Assembly: GCA_963749365.1 (NCBI GenBank)
Contig: CAVVME010000002.1
Location: 96,671-160,670, forward strand
Reading direction: 5' to 3'
From: WHSW01 sp963749365
GTDB lineage: Bacteria > Actinomycetota > Thermoleophilia > Solirubrobacterales > 70-9
Length of the DNA stretch: 64,000 nt
Below are positions 8,728 through 16,325 of the stretch, piece after piece. The notes under the pieces are model-generated. The model was given only the letters and a program-made list of their open reading frames with translations, was not told where the DNA came from and ran no database searches. Every line of letters starts with the position of its first letter. Positions within the stretch are counted from its first letter, which is position 1. Made by a program: the position numbers and the translations under genes.

Positions 8728-8921
8728 ACGCGGCGGGGATCTTCGTCCTCGGCATCGTTGTGTTCGCGGTCGTCGCCACCGCTTGCGGCCTGATCGTCTA
8801 CGGGATCGTCACCGAGCGCCGCGAGCGCAAGGGCCTCGAGGCCGAGCAGGACCACCCGCTCGAGGCCGAGACCGTGGTCACCTCGCAGCGAGGCGAGACC
8901 CACGCGTTGCGGGCAAGTTAG
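8724..8921 (+). CDS. Small single-pass membrane protein
   Basis: 65 aa. An N-terminal membrane helix (GIFVLGIVVFAVVATACGLIVYGIV) is followed by a charged tail rich in Arg and Glu. The ATG overlaps the preceding stop, so the pair is translationally coupled. No family is recognised. It may form a complex with the preceding two-helix protein (inference from coupling only). Confidence 0.7.
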   Translation: MNAAGIFVLGIVVFAVVATACGLIVYGIVTERRERKGLEAEQDHPLEAETVVTSQRGETHALRAS

Positions 8922-8923
8922 CC

Positions 8924-9412
8924 GTGGCCCGCTACGTCGGATCCGTTCAATCGCCGATCTCCCCCGAGCAGGCGTTCGACTACCTTGCCGACTTCAGCTC
9001 GGTCGCCGAGTGGGACCCGAGCGCCGTCAGGGCGCGGATGCTCGCCGATGCACCGGGTCCGGGAACCGAGTTCGAGGTCGTGGTGCGGTTCGCCGGCCGC
9101 GAGATGCCGTTGCGCTATCGCACGGTCACCTTCGAGCGCCCGCATCGGCTCGTCCTGCGGGCCGAGACCTCGACCGTGGTCTCCGAGGACACGATCACGG
9201 TCCGAGCGGCGCCCGACGGCGGGTCCGTGCTCACCTATGAAGCCGAGCTGAGGCCGAAGGGTCCGATGCGCCTCGCCGACCCGGTCCTCGGCCTGCTCTT
9301 CAGACGGCTCGGCGACAACGCCGCCGCCGGCCTGCGGGAGAAGCTCCGGGCAACGATGCCGAGAAAAACGGGCGGCGCCGCCTCGGCGCCGCCCCTCGAG
9401 GCACAAACGTAA
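8924..9412 (+). CDS. SRPBCC (START/polyketide-cyclase-like) protein
   Basis: 162 aa from a GTG 2 nt after the preceding stop. The pattern ISPEQAFDYLADFSSVAEWDP, followed by alternating strands and a long C-terminal helix, is typical of SRPBCC hydrophobic-ligand-binding proteins. SRPBCC genes are, from memory, recurrent in LitR/CarH-controlled clusters, which would fit the regulator next door. The last 16 or so codons are a GC-rich inverted repeat that also serves as the terminator of the convergent cold-shock gene, so the C-terminal PRKTGGAASAPPLEAQT is probably functionally unimportant. Confidence 0.8.
   Translation: MARYVGSVQSPISPEQAFDYLADFSSVAEWDPSAVRARMLADAPGPGTEFEVVVRFAGREMPLRYRTVTFERPHRLVLRAETSTVVSEDTITVRAAPDGGSVLTYEAELRPKGPMRLADPVLGLLFRRLGDNAAAGLREKLRATMPRKTGGAASAPPLEAQT
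9361..9394 (-). terminator. Intrinsic terminator of csp, embedded in the SRPBCC gene
   Basis: On the minus strand an 11-bp perfect stem (9370-9380 with 9384-9394, 3-nt loop) is followed by CGTTTTTCTC (9361-9369). It lies 26 nt beyond the cold-shock gene stop and entirely inside the 3' end of the convergent SRPBCC coding sequence. Confidence 0.8.
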
Positions 9413-9419
9413 GCCAAAG

Positions 9420-9617
9420 CTAGATCGTCCGCACGTTGATCGCTCGCGGCCCCTTGTCGCTCTCCTCGGACTCGTAGTCGACCTTCGCGCCGTCGGCAAG
9501 GGCGCCGCCGCCCTCGACCTGGCTCTGATGGACGAAGAGGTCGCGTCCCGCCTCATCGGGAGTGATGAAGCCGAAGCCCTTCTCGTGGTTGAACCACTTG
9601 ACCGTTCCTGTTGCCAT
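9420..9617 (-). CDS. csp: Cold-shock domain protein
   Basis: 65-aa CspA-type single-strand nucleic-acid chaperone. RNP1 appears as KGFGFI and RNP2 as LFVHQS, after the canonical ATGTVKWFN start. I prefer the ATG at 9617 to the one at 9644 because it gives the standard N-terminus, and GGAGGG lies about 10 nt upstream. About 110 bp separate it from the MFS gene, leaving room for a 5' leader of the kind cold-shock genes often use. An intrinsic terminator follows. Confidence 0.95.
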   Translation of the reverse strand: MATGTVKWFNHEKGFGFITPDEAGRDLFVHQSQVEGGGALADGAKVDYESEESDKGPRAINVRTI

Positions 9618-9726
9618 TCTGTTCTGTCCCTCCAGGGAACTCACGTGCTGCGGTGCGAAGGAACCCCGGTGAGGACGCCCGCGTACTGCTGCGCACTGTT
9701 TTACCGGGCGGCAGGGTAGCTGAGTC

Positions 9727-11190
9727 TCACGAGGAGGCGCGCGCAGGCTCGGGCTCGCCGAGCTCGACGTGGGCGCGGCTGTCGCGATTGCGAATCAACA
9801 CCAGCGTCGCCAGCAACCCGAGCAGTGCGACCCCCGCACCGACCAGGAAGGCGTCCCCGTAGCCGTCCGCGAGCACGCTCGGCGACGGCGGCGCACCGGT
9901 CGCCGTCGCGGCGTCGTTGATCTGGGTGAAGGCGACGGTCGAGAGCACCGCGAGCCCGAGCGCGCCGCCGACCTGCTGGCTGGTGTTGATCAGCCCGCTC
10001 GCGAGACCCGCCTCGTGCTCGGCGACCCCTGAGACCGCAGCGATCGTCTGCGGCACGAACGCGAACCCGAGCCCGACCGCGGCGACCAGCGACGGTCCGA
10101 GAACGTCGGCCAGGAACCCGCCGCCGGCCGAGATCTGGCTGAACCAGACCAGCCCCGCGGCGATCAGCAGCATGCCGGTCGCGAGCACGGGCTTGAAGCC
10201 GATCTTGGTCACGAGCGCGGACGCGACCCCGGCGGCGAGGATGATCGATACCGCCAGCGGCAGGTACGACACCCCTGCCTTGATCGCGCTGTAGCCGAGC
10301 ACGTTCTGCATGTAGAGGGAGATGAAGAAGAACATCGAGAACAGCGAGGCGCCGGTGAGCACGCCGACCACGTTGGCGCCGGTCAGGGTGCGCAGCCGGA
10401 AGATCGAGAACGGAACCAGCGGCGAGGCGGAGCGACGCTCGATCGCGACGAAGGCGCCGAGCAGGACGATCGCCGCGCCGAGCAGGCCGATGGTCTGACC
10501 CGAGCCCCAGCCGGCGTCGGGGGCCTCGACCAGCGCGTAGACGAGGACCGAGAGCCCCGCGGTGACGCTGACCGCGCCGGCGAAGTCGAACGCCCGCGTC
10601 TCGCTCTCGGCTCGGCTCTCGGCAATCAGCGAGGGGGCGAGGGCCGCGGCGAGGATGCCGATCGGCACGTTCACCCACAACACCCACTCCCAGCCCAGGT
10701 ACTCGGTCAGAACGCCGCCGAGCAGGACGCCCGCCGCGCCCCCGGCCCCTGCCACCGCGCCCCAGACACCGAGCGCCTTGTTGCGCTCGGATCCGTCGCG
10801 GAACGTGGTGGTGACGATCGAGAGCGCCGCCGGGGAGAGGATCGCGGCGCCGAGGCCCTGGATCGCGCGGGCGGCGATCAGCGCACCCTCGCTCTCGGCG
10901 AACCCGCCGGCGAGCGATGCGAGCGCGAACAGGACCAGTCCGGCCATGAACACCCGGCGCCGGCCGAGCAGGTCCGCGAGCCGTCCTCCGAGCAGCAGGA
11001 AGCCACCGAAAGTGAGCACGTAGGCGTTGACGACCCACGGGAGGTCGTCCTGGGAGAAGGTCAGCGACTCGCCGATCGTCGGCAGGGCTACGTTGACGAT
11101 CGAGGCGTCGAGGATGACGACGAACTGGGCCATCGCCAGCAACGCCAGCGCGATCCATCTGCGGCTCTCGAATTGCTGGGCTGTGGTCAT
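9727..11190 (-). CDS. MFS drug exporter, DHA2 (EmrB/QacA) family
   Basis: 487 aa with 14 predicted membrane segments. Family motifs are present: LDASIVNVALPTIG in helix 1, the loop 2-3 motif GGRLADLLGRRRVF, and motif C-like GAAGVLLGGVLTEYLGW. These proton-driven pumps expel amphipathic compounds or antibiotics. It is divergent from a TetR gene, and two identical-pattern palindromes lie in the 157-bp gap, so it is very probably repressed by that TetR and induced by its own substrate. The substrate is unknown. Confidence 0.92.
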   Translation of the reverse strand: MTTAQQFESRRWIALALLAMAQFVVILDASIVNVALPTIGESLTFSQDDLPWVVNAYVLTFGGFLLLGGRLADLLGRRRVFMAGLVLFALASLAGGFAESEGALIAARAIQGLGAAILSPAALSIVTTTFRDGSERNKALGVWGAVAGAGGAAGVLLGGVLTEYLGWEWVLWVNVPIGILAAALAPSLIAESRAESETRAFDFAGAVSVTAGLSVLVYALVEAPDAGWGSGQTIGLLGAAIVLLGAFVAIERRSASPLVPFSIFRLRTLTGANVVGVLTGASLFSMFFFISLYMQNVLGYSAIKAGVSYLPLAVSIILAAGVASALVTKIGFKPVLATGMLLIAAGLVWFSQISAGGGFLADVLGPSLVAAVGLGFAFVPQTIAAVSGVAEHEAGLASGLINTSQQVGGALGLAVLSTVAFTQINDAATATGAPPSPSVLADGYGDAFLVGAGVALLGLLATLVLIRNRDSRAHVELGEPEPARASS

Positions 11191-11225
11191 CGTTGCTCCT
11201 CCGCTGCGCTCTGCTCTGCCATAAT

Positions 11226-11278
11226 CGGAAGTGGAGTTCCGCTTTCGGTTGAGGGACTATACGGAATCGGAGTTCCGT
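11226..11278. promoter_or_regulatory. Two tandem TetR operators
   Basis: Two inverted repeats of one pattern: CGGAAGTGGAGTTCCG (11226-11241) and ACGGAATCGGAGTTCCGT (11261-11278). The shared core is CGGAA-N6-TTCCG, with centres about 36 bp apart, roughly 3.5 helical turns. They lie 36-88 bp upstream of the MFS start and 70-122 bp upstream of the TetR start, placed to control both genes. Confidence 0.8.
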
Positions 11279-11347
11279 TTGAAGTGCGGTCGGTCACACA
11301 GCCCCGACCGCTCCCGCGCTAGAACCGATCCAGCGATCAGAGGGGAA

Positions 11348-11932
11348 ATGGCAACCGCCGCCAAGCCGCCGCAAGCCGCACCTCGCGCCCAGCGTGCCGA
11401 TGCGCGCCGGAACCGCGAGAAGGTGCTCGAGGCCGCTCGCGAGCGCTTCGCGCTGCAGGGGCTCGAGACGCAGATGGACGACATCGCCAGCGCCGCCGGG
11501 GTCGGGGTCGGCACCGTCTATCGGCACTTCCCAACCAAGGAGGACCTGCTCCAGGCGCTTGCCGACGACCGCTTCGAGGGCCTGGCGGCCGCGGCCCGCG
11601 AGGCGCTCGAGGTCAGTGACGCCTGGCAGGGCTTCGTCGAGTTCATGACCTACTCCGCCCGGGTGATGGCCGAGGATCGCGCCCTCTCGGAGGCAATGGA
11701 CCAGCTCCCCGGTCTCTGCCGCAGCTCCGCTGAGCGGGTCGAGATGCTCGCCCTCTCCGGTGAGGTCGTCGCCCGGGCCCAGGCCAGCGGCGACCTTCGT
11801 CCCGACCTCGTGCCGGAGGACATCCCGGCGCTGGTGTGTGGCCTGGGTCGCGCGGTGCGCTCGGAGGTCGAGCGTCCGACGATGAGCTGGCCGCGCTTCC
11901 TCGAGATCATGCTCGCCGGTCTGCGCGCCTGA
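11348..11932 (+). CDS. TetR-family repressor
   Basis: 194 aa. The TetR N-terminal helix-turn-helix is clear: RRNREKVLEAARERFALQGLETQMDDIASAAGVGVGTVYRHFPTKEDLL at residues ~20-68. The C-terminal helical domain is a ligand pocket of unknown specificity. I chose the ATG at 11348, which has AGGGGAA immediately upstream; the longer frame from 11231 would run through the operators. It is divergent from the DHA2 exporter and most likely autoregulates and represses it. Confidence 0.9.
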   Translation: MATAAKPPQAAPRAQRADARRNREKVLEAARERFALQGLETQMDDIASAAGVGVGTVYRHFPTKEDLLQALADDRFEGLAAAAREALEVSDAWQGFVEFMTYSARVMAEDRALSEAMDQLPGLCRSSAERVEMLALSGEVVARAQASGDLRPDLVPEDIPALVCGLGRAVRSEVERPTMSWPRFLEIMLAGLRA

Positions 11933-11960
11933 CCCTGGCGGACGAATAGGTTTCGCGGCG

Positions 11961-13277
11961 ATGGCCGCCTCGGAGCTGACGCCCGACGAGGCCGCAGCGC
12001 TGCTGCGACCGACCGACACGCTCGGGATCCCGCTCGGTCCCGGTCAGCCGCCCGCCTTCCTCGAGGCGCTCGGGCGCCGCGACGACTGGACCGAGCTGCG
12101 AATCGGCAGCGCGCTGCTGCTCGCCTGGTCGGAGGCCTACAAGCACCCCAACGTCCACCTGCTCTCGGGATTCTTCGGCCCGGTCGAGCGGGCGCTGCGC
12201 GACCAGGGCGCCAACATCGGCTTTGCGCCCGCTGACTTTCGCCGCTTCGCACCGCTGCTCGAGCAGCAACGACCGCGGGTGATGGCGACCGTCGCGACAC
12301 CCCCCGATGAAGGGGGGTGGTGCAGCCTCTCGCTGCACGGCGGCGGCACCCAGGCCGAGCTCGAGCGCGCCGGCTCAGACCCCGAACGGCTGCTCGTCGT
12401 CGAGGCCTCGCCACGCTTCCCCCGCACCCTCGGCCTCCCACCGCAGCACCGCCACGCCCTCCACCTCGACCAGATCGACGTCCTCGTCGCCAGCGAAGCG
12501 CCGCCCTTCGCGCTCCCCGAATCCGAGCCCGGACCGATCGACGAGGCGATCGCCGCCCACGCACGCGCGTTCATACCCGAGGGGGCCACGCTGCAGACCG
12601 GGATCGGCGGCGTGCCCTCGGCGATCGTCGGCCGGCTCGCCGACGGGGAGGGCGGCGACTACGGCGTTCACTCGGAGATGTTCACCAACGGGCTGATGAA
12701 GCTGCACCAGTCGGGCAAGGTGACGAACCGCAAGGGTCAGTTCGACGGGGTCTCGGTCGCGACCTTCGCCGGCGGCTCGGAGGACCTCTACGCGTGGCTC
12801 GACGGCAACGACGAGGTCGCCTTTCTCCCGGTCGAGGTCGTCAACTCACCCGACCTGATCGCCCGCAATCGGTCGATGGTGACGATCAACGGGGCGCTCG
12901 GGGTCGACGTCCACGGTCAGGTCGTCGCCGACACAATCGCCGGCCTGCAGTACTCGGGGATCGGCGGCCACGAGGACTTCATCTCCGGGGCCGCCCTCGC
13001 CTTGGAGGATCGCTCGCTGATCTGTCTGCCCTCCACCTACGGATCGGGCGACGGGCGAGGGTCGCGAATCGTGCCGGGCTTCGGCGCCGGGGCGGTGATC
13101 ACCACTCCACGGCACCAGGTCGACGTGATCGTGACCGAGCATGGAGCCGCCGAGCTGCAGGGACTGACCGTCCACCAACGCGGCGCCGCCCTGGCCGAGA
13201 TCGCGCACCCGGACTTCCGCGACGAGCTGCGGGAGGCCGCCGAGCGCGCCTCCGGCGGCCGTTCGCCGATCGCCTAG
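11961..13277 (+). CDS. Acetyl-CoA hydrolase/transferase family (Cat1/4-hydroxybutyrate CoA-transferase-like)
   Basis: 438 aa, family-I CoA-transferase fold. The C-terminal half shows the family signatures: TLQTGIGGVPSAI, then YGVHSEMFTNG, where the Glu is the residue that forms the acyl-glutamate/glutamyl-CoA intermediate, then GGHEDFISGA and VDVIVTEHGAAELQG. It transfers CoA between acetyl-CoA and another acid, or hydrolyses it. The ATG at 11961 is 28 nt after the TetR stop, so it may share that transcript. The acceptor is unknown. A perfect 8-bp C6/G6 hairpin sits inside the gene at 12298-12319. Confidence 0.88.
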   Translation: MAASELTPDEAAALLRPTDTLGIPLGPGQPPAFLEALGRRDDWTELRIGSALLLAWSEAYKHPNVHLLSGFFGPVERALRDQGANIGFAPADFRRFAPLLEQQRPRVMATVATPPDEGGWCSLSLHGGGTQAELERAGSDPERLLVVEASPRFPRTLGLPPQHRHALHLDQIDVLVASEAPPFALPESEPGPIDEAIAAHARAFIPEGATLQTGIGGVPSAIVGRLADGEGGDYGVHSEMFTNGLMKLHQSGKVTNRKGQFDGVSVATFAGGSEDLYAWLDGNDEVAFLPVEVVNSPDLIARNRSMVTINGALGVDVHGQVVADTIAGLQYSGIGGHEDFISGAALALEDRSLICLPSTYGSGDGRGSRIVPGFGAGAVITTPRHQVDVIVTEHGAAELQGLTVHQRGAALAEIAHPDFRDELREAAERASGGRSPIA

Positions 13278-13281
13278 CCCG

Positions 13282-13989
13282 GTGCTCGAGGCGGCGTTCT
13301 GGGGGCTGGTCGGCGGGCTCGCCCTGGTGATCGGCGCGGTCGCCGCGCTGACCCTGCGCCCCTCGGCCCGAGCGGTGGCGTTTGTGATGGCGTTCGGCGC
13401 CGGGGTCCTGATCAGCGCCGTCGCCTACGACCTAACCCAGGAGGCGTTCGAGCTCGGCGGCGGCGATTCGGTCGCGGCGGGGTTGGCCGGCGGATCGATC
13501 GTCTACGCGGCGCTCTACAAGCTCGTCAACCGCCGCCGCTCGACGGGGCCCGAAGCCGAGGGACGGGCGCTCGCGCTCGGCGCGCTGCTCGACGGGATCC
13601 CCGAGTCGGCGGCGATCGGACTGACGCTGCTCGCAGGCGGCGGGGTCAGCGTCTCCTTCCTCGTCGCCGTCTTTCTCTCCAACCTTCCCGAGAGCGTCTC
13701 GGCCTCCTACGACTTCGAGCAGGCGGGCCGAAGCCCGGGTCGGATCGTCGCTATCTGGCTCGTGATCGCCGCTGCGAGCGCGCTGGCGGCCGCGGTCGGC
13801 TATCAGCTCCTCGGGGGCGGCTCGGCCGATCTTCAGGCAGCGACCAAGGCGTTCGCCGGCGGCGCGATCCTGACCATGCTCGCCACCGAGATGGTCCCGG
13901 ACGCGTTCAGGGAGAGCGGCAACTCGATCGCCGTTGGGCTCGTCACCGTGCTCGGCTTCGCCCTCGCGGCGCTGCTGACTTCGGCCTAG
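13282..13989 (+). CDS. ZIP-family metal/cation permease
   Basis: 235 aa, about seven or eight hydrophobic helices. ZIP metal-site motifs are present in variant form: DGIPES (usually HGIPE) near residue 110 and SNLPES near 133. The N-terminal His usually present in helix 4 is an Asp here, as in a bacterial ZIP-like subgroup of uncertain substrate. It begins at a GTG 4 nt after the CoA-transferase stop and ends 4 bp inside the convergent SDR gene. Confidence 0.75.
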   Translation: MLEAAFWGLVGGLALVIGAVAALTLRPSARAVAFVMAFGAGVLISAVAYDLTQEAFELGGGDSVAAGLAGGSIVYAALYKLVNRRRSTGPEAEGRALALGALLDGIPESAAIGLTLLAGGGVSVSFLVAVFLSNLPESVSASYDFEQAGRSPGRIVAIWLVIAAASALAAAVGYQLLGGGSADLQAATKAFAGGAILTMLATEMVPDAFRESGNSIAVGLVTVLGFALAALLTSA

Positions 13990-14879
13990 TTGGCGACCGA
14001 CTCCTCGGCCTCGGCGCCGGCCGACCGCTCGGCCTCGGCTGCGGTCGAGCGCGCGGCACGCTGCTCATACCCTGCCCTGGCGGCCTGGTCGGCCTGGGCG
14101 AGCACCTCGTCGCCCTTCAGCAGCCGCGCCAGCGCCTCGTAGGCGCGCCGCGGCAGGATCGCCCCGAGCTTGTAGACGACCACGCTCTCGCGGGGGACGT
14201 AGACGTCGAACTTCGGCCGCTCGAGCGCCGCGACGATCGCTTCCGCAACATCCTCGGGCTCGGTCTTCTTGATCGCCCGGGCCTCGCGGAGGCCCGAGCC
14301 GAGCTCCGTGTTGACCACGCCCGGCATCACGCACGAGACCTCGATCCCGCTCCCGCGCAGCTCCGCCCGCACCGCCTCCGAGACGCCGACGACGAAGTGC
14401 TTGGTCCCGCAGTAGGTCGCCCCGCCTGGAAGCCCGGCCTTTCCGGCCTGCGAGGCGAGGTTGACCAGGTGCCCGCTGCCGCGACGCTGCATCCGCGGCA
14501 GGGCCAGCTTCATCCCGAGCAGCACGCCGTGGACGTTGATGTCGACCATTCGGTGCGCGGTCTCGTCGTCCTCGTCGACGAACCGGCCGATTGGCATGAT
14601 CCCGGCGTTGTTGACCAGCACGTCGAGCGAGCCGAGCCGCTCCTCGACCTGGTCGAGGAAGCCGGCGAACGAGTCCCGGGCGGTGACGTCGAGCTCGAGG
14701 GCCAGGGTGTCGCCCCCGACCTCGGCTGCGGCCTGCTCGGCGAGCTCGCGATCGATGTCGCCGATCGCGACCTTCCCGCCCCTGGCGACGAGCGCCTTCG
14801 CGGTCGCCTTGCCGATCCCGCGCGCGCCACCGGTGATCGCGATCACCTTGCCCTGAATCGAACGCGGCACCTTCGCCAT
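13986..14879 (-). CDS. Short-chain dehydrogenase/reductase
   Basis: 297 aa. Classical SDR motifs: nucleotide-binding TGGARGIG at about residue 17, NNAG near 93, catalytic Ser in NLASQAG, and YCGTK for YxxxK near 155. A C-terminal extension of about 50 residues ends in an Ala/Glu-rich tail. ATG at 14879 has GAGGAG about 9 nt upstream; the long upstream frame to 15353 is antisense to the RTX gene. The substrate is unknown. It resembles actinobacterial SDRs acting on lipophilic alcohols. Confidence 0.88.
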   Translation of the reverse strand: MAKVPRSIQGKVIAITGGARGIGKATAKALVARGGKVAIGDIDRELAEQAAAEVGGDTLALELDVTARDSFAGFLDQVEERLGSLDVLVNNAGIMPIGRFVDEDDETAHRMVDINVHGVLLGMKLALPRMQRRGSGHLVNLASQAGKAGLPGGATYCGTKHFVVGVSEAVRAELRGSGIEVSCVMPGVVNTELGSGLREARAIKKTEPEDVAEAIVAALERPKFDVYVPRESVVVYKLGAILPRRAYEALARLLKGDEVLAQADQAARAGYEQRAARSTAAEAERSAGAEAEESVAN

Positions 14880-14949
14880 CTGCTCACTCCTCGTCGTCGA
14901 AAACGTTGCCTTCGCAGCGTATCGCTGCGAGCGCGAGCGCCGCGGAACG

Positions 14950-15804
14950 TCAGTGCGGCCAAGCGTAGGCAGAGGCGAGCGGTCGCAGCTCGATCGACTC
15001 GCGGCGCTCGCAGTCGCGAGCGCGATCGGTGAGCGGGCCGCCGTCGCAGCTGTCGCGACCGGGTCCGCCGTCGAGCAAGTCGAGCCCGTCGCCGCCGAGG
15101 AGGGAGTCGTCGCCGTCGTTGCCGTAGAGCTTGTCGTCGGATTCGCCCCCGCGCAGCCGGTCCGCCGCCGCCGATCCGTAGAGACGGTCGTTCTCGCTGC
15201 CCCCGTCCATGACCCGGGGCGCCACCGCCGGCGTCCTCGTGCGCAGGACGTCCTTGCCGCTGAACCCGAACAGTCTGTCGGCGCCACCTGCCTCGACCCG
15301 GTCGTCGGCGTAACCGCCGTCGAGCAGGTCGACACCGTCGTCGACGATCTCACCGTGCGACCGGCCCCAACCGTAGACGCGGTCGTTGCCGGCGCTGCCG
15401 AGCACCTGGTCGCTGCCGGGCCCGGGGAGGATCGTGTCGTTCTCCTCCTCGCCGTAGATCACGTCCGCGCCACCACCGCCGATGATCCGGTCGCCACCGC
15501 GGCCGCCGCAGAGCGTGTCGTCGCCCGGGCCGCCCTTGACGACGTCGTTGTCGCGCCCGCCGTTGATCCGGTCCGCGCCCTTGCCGCCGTTCATCTTGTC
15601 GCGACCGCGCAGCCCGGTGACGCTGTCGCGACCCGGGGTCCCGAACCAGTGGTTGACGCCGTCGTCGAGCTTCTCGGAGACCTTGAGGCAGATCGGCGCC
15701 TCCTGGCCGAGCGCCGGGCCGGCCCCGATCGTCGCCGCCACCAGGCAGGCGGCGGTCGCCGCGGCCACGGCAACGGCTCTCGGTGTCAGTCCTGGCTTGC
15801 TCAT
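14950..15804 (-). CDS. Secreted RTX-type calcium-binding repeat protein
   Basis: 284 aa. A cleavable signal peptide (hydrophobic residues ~8-32, ending PALGQ) is followed by a C-terminal two-thirds made of RTX nonapeptides of the type GGxGxDxUx, for example GGPGDDTLCGGRGGDRI, GGGGADVIYG and GNDGDDSLLGGDGLDLL. Such repeats fold into a calcium beta-roll outside the cell. No catalytic domain is attached, so this is a stand-alone repeat protein. I prefer the ATG at 15804 to a GTG at 15816. Four Cys at the two ends could form disulfides. Confidence 0.85.
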   Translation of the reverse strand: MSKPGLTPRAVAVAAATAACLVAATIGAGPALGQEAPICLKVSEKLDDGVNHWFGTPGRDSVTGLRGRDKMNGGKGADRINGGRDNDVVKGGPGDDTLCGGRGGDRIIGGGGADVIYGEEENDTILPGPGSDQVLGSAGNDRVYGWGRSHGEIVDDGVDLLDGGYADDRVEAGGADRLFGFSGKDVLRTRTPAVAPRVMDGGSENDRLYGSAAADRLRGGESDDKLYGNDGDDSLLGGDGLDLLDGGPGRDSCDGGPLTDRARDCERRESIELRPLASAYAWPH

Positions 15805-15915
15805 CGCTGCGTGCACTGTAGGTCCAACAGCCCGCGGCCGGCGATGTTGCGGCTTCAGGATCCGGCCACAGCGGCTGAAAACTGGAAACGGAGAACAGGA
15901 AGCGAAAGCACGCGC

Positions 15916-16279
15916 ATGAATCGCTCACTGACCATCGCGCTGGTCGCCGTCGTGGCGCTCGGTGCGGCCACCGCGGCCTCGGGCGCGAAGAGCTTCTCGT
16001 CCCAGGTCAAGATCACCGGTTACAGCCTCGGCTTCTTCGAGGGCCAGGTGCGCTCGAGTTTCGAGAAGTGCGAGGACAAGCACGGGGTCGAGCTCTGGGA
16101 ACCTCGCCGATCCGGCCAGCGACAAGCTGCTCGGCGACGACAAGACCGACGCCAGCGGCGCCTGGTCGATGGTCGACCCCGACGGCACCGGCGGCACCTA
16201 CTACGCGGTCGCGCGCAACAAGACCGGCAAGTACCGCAAGCCGAACGGCAAGCGCAAGAAGTCCAGTGCCCCGAGGTAG
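15916..16279 (+). pseudogene. Frameshifted small secreted protein
   Basis: A signal peptide (MNRSLTIALVAVVALGAATAASGA) and a beta-rich start continue to KHGVELW at about 16101. The frame then turns into Arg-rich nonsense. Shifting by one base at TGGG/AAC (about 16101) restores a sensible C-terminus, NLADPASDKLLGDDKTDASG...GTYYAVARNKTGKYRK, ending at 16279. The joined product (about 120 aa) looks like a secreted Ig-like domain with the recurring actinobacterial pattern LGSDKT..G.W......GTYYA. It is either a real frameshift mutation or a one-base sequence error. It is divergent from the RTX gene. Confidence 0.7.
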
Positions 16280-16325
16280 TCTCCGCGCCCTTCGTCCGCT
16301 GAAGCGCTGACAGCCCCCGGGGAGC

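Noticed and set aside
12298..12319. Perfect 8-bp hairpin CACCCCCC/GGGGGGTG
   Set aside because: It is inside the CoA-transferase gene, has no T-tract, and encodes an ordinary surface stretch (TPPDEGGW), so it is not treated as a terminator.
14950..15804. Repetitive DNA that might suggest a CRISPR array
   Set aside because: The periodicity is 27 bp with coding degeneracy, as expected for RTX nonapeptides. There are no identical repeats with unique spacers.
14953..16302. Long plus-strand open frame across the RTX gene
   Set aside because: The minus strand shows a signal peptide and RTX repeats. Only the last part of this frame (from 15916) is real, as the first half of the frameshifted secreted protein.
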